A DNA stretch of 64,000 nt from Ornatilinea sp. GTDB lineage: Bacteria > Chloroflexota > Anaerolineae > Anaerolineales > Anaerolineaceae. Position numbers and translations under genes: made by a program. This document shows positions 63,140 to 64,000 of this stretch, piece after piece. The DNA is taken from positions 16,352 through 80,351 of the forward strand of contig JAHDQE010000085.1 of assembly GCA_018433975.1 (NCBI GenBank), written 5' to 3'. The number at the start of each line of letters is the position of its first letter. Positions within the stretch are counted from its first letter, which is position 1. The notes under the pieces are model-generated. The model did not search any database. It was not told the origin of the DNA and saw only the letters and a program-made list of their open reading frames with translations.

Positions 63140-63901
63140 ATGGCAAATGGTATCGATTTATTACTGGTTGGACTGGCGGCTGTGGCGGGTGGTATGGTCA
63201 ATGCCCTGGCGGGGGGAGGGACGCTGATCACCTTTCCCATGCTGACGGCGGTGGGCATACCCGCCGTGGCGGCCAACGTGACCAACACGGTGGCGCTGTG
63301 CCCGGGCTATCTGGGAGCCACGCTGGCCCAGATGGACGACCTGCGCGGGCAGAAAAAACGGTTGTGGCTGGTGGTCCCGGCGGGAGTGGTGGGGGGAATT
63401 ATCGGCGGGGTGCTGCTGCTGAACACCGGCGAGCGTATGTTCCGTGCCCTGGTGCCTTTCCTGATCCTGCTGGCTTCCATCCTCCTGATGGTCCAGGACC
63501 GGCTGCGAGCCTGGGTATTCAGTCATTCCGGCGCTGTGGCCGGGGCGGTGCCGGATGTGTGGATGGTGCTGGCGGTTGGCGCAGCGGCCATTTACGGCGG
63601 TTATTTCGGCGCGGGGCTGAGCGTGATCGTCCTGGCGGTGCTGGGGCTGATCCTCGAAGATTCCCTGACCCGGCTGAATGCGCTCAAGCAGGCCATTGCC
63701 CTGAGCGTGAACCTGGCGGCGGCAATTTTCTTCGTGTTTTCAGGACAGGTGGTGTGGCGCATGGCGCTGGTGATGGCGGTCGGGGCGCTGGCGGGGGGTG
63801 TGCTGGGTGGGCGCCTGGCGGGGCGCATCCAGCCCCTGCTCCTGCGGCGGATTGTTGTGACGATCGGTATCCTGGTGTCGGTGATCTACTGGGTGCGGTG
63901 A
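63140..63901 (+). CDS. TauE/SafE (TSUP) family permease
   Basis: 253 aa, about 8 membrane segments. It opens with AAVAGGMVNALAGGGTLITFP, the TSUP first repeat with NALAGGGTLITFP, and the second repeat GGYFGAGLSVIVLAVLG follows at about residue 153. The family moves sulfite, sulfonates or other organic anions across the inner membrane. No sulfur gene is adjacent. AGAGAGG is present upstream of the ATG. An inverted repeat TGCGGTGC/GCACCGCA at 63921-63950 follows, without a T tail. Confidence 0.9.
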   Translation: MANGIDLLLVGLAAVAGGMVNALAGGGTLITFPMLTAVGIPAVAANVTNTVALCPGYLGATLAQMDDLRGQKKRLWLVVPAGVVGGIIGGVLLLNTGERMFRALVPFLILLASILLMVQDRLRAWVFSHSGAVAGAVPDVWMVLAVGAAAIYGGYFGAGLSVIVLAVLGLILEDSLTRLNALKQAIALSVNLAAAIFFVFSGQVVWRMALVMAVGALAGGVLGGRLAGRIQPLLLRRIVVTIGILVSVIYWVR

Positions 63902-64000
63902 GCCTTTTCCCGGATAGGGCTGCGGTGCAGGACCGGTTGAAAGCACCGCACCGATACCCGGCCATTCGCTTTTCGGCGCGTTAATCGTTCCCATTTGCGA

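Noticed and set aside
1..64000. tRNA or rRNA genes
   Set aside because: No cloverleaf or rRNA-like sequence was recognised by eye in the intergenic regions; not scanned by software.

Overview
The window looks like a chromosomal segment of an anaerobic, fermentative member of the Chloroflexota, most likely class Anaerolineae. This is inferred from gene content and style and was not tested against a database. The supporting traits are an FmdB-type zinc-ribbon protein, a four-subunit 2-oxoacid:ferredoxin oxidoreductase, lipoproteins and secreted proteins with Thr/Pro-rich spacers, an ArsR-DUF2087 regulator, a DUF389 membrane protein, and a long DnaE with an extra C-terminal domain. Most of the window has even, moderate base composition. 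The stretch from about 17.4 to 19.15 kb is clearly AT-rich and carries a dead transposase.

Layout. 0-8.7 kb: a + strand operon with a C39-like peptidase/TPR protein (cut by the window edge), sbcD, a CNNM/CorC-type membrane protein, sbcC and two GT4 glycosyltransferases, several joined by ATGA-type overlaps. 8.7-16.7 kb: a secreted protein, an FmdB-like protein, dnaE, and convergent lysS and greA. 16.9-23.9 kb: mostly small accessory genes (UPF0158, membrane and TPR proteins, two N-acetyltransferase-type genes counting the one at 48.7 kb, an SGNH hydrolase) around an IS481-type remnant. 24-26.7 kb: the korDABC-type operon on the - strand. 27-30 kb: a DUF1232-like protein, a small Cys-rich protein and two paralogous lipoproteins, the first behind a strong promoter and a long, possibly folded leader. 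30-33.6 kb: nurA, a HAS-barrel-like protein and herA. 33.7-40.2 kb: a - strand block with an ABC exporter, a DUF212 protein, xseB, xseA, a methyltransferase-glycosyltransferase fusion and an isochorismatase-family hydrolase.

40.6-45.4 kb: a lipoprotein, a CAP-LysM surface protein, an ArsR-DUF2087 regulator, a DUF389 protein paired with a cyclic-di-AMP-receptor-like protein, and an orphan DNA methyltransferase. 45.7-48.5 kb: an Old-Yellow-type flavin/Fe-S reductase divergent from a TetR regulator. 48.7-51.2 kb: an acetyltransferase, glutamate dehydrogenase and HPr. 51.4-57.4 kb: a PRD regulator divergent from a galactitol-type PTS (IIA, IIB, IIC) that also contains a HisC-like aminotransferase. 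57.6-64 kb: a NERD-like membrane protein, lipA, a PAS-GGDEF diguanylate cyclase, about 1.65 kb of degenerate tandem repeats, and a TauE/SafE permease.

How the genes fit together. DNA-end processing is unusually well represented (SbcCD, NurA-HerA with a third partner, exonuclease VII, the replicative polymerase). Central metabolism shows amino-acid and 2-oxoacid fermentation (Kor/Vor, GdhA) and a sugar PTS. Signalling is seen as a c-di-GMP cyclase with an intact I-site and a c-di-AMP-receptor-like protein. The best candidates for something not yet described are the nurA/HAS-barrel/herA cassette, the PTS operon with its embedded aminotransferase, the DUF389/c-di-AMP-receptor pair, and the folded leader at 27.9 kb.
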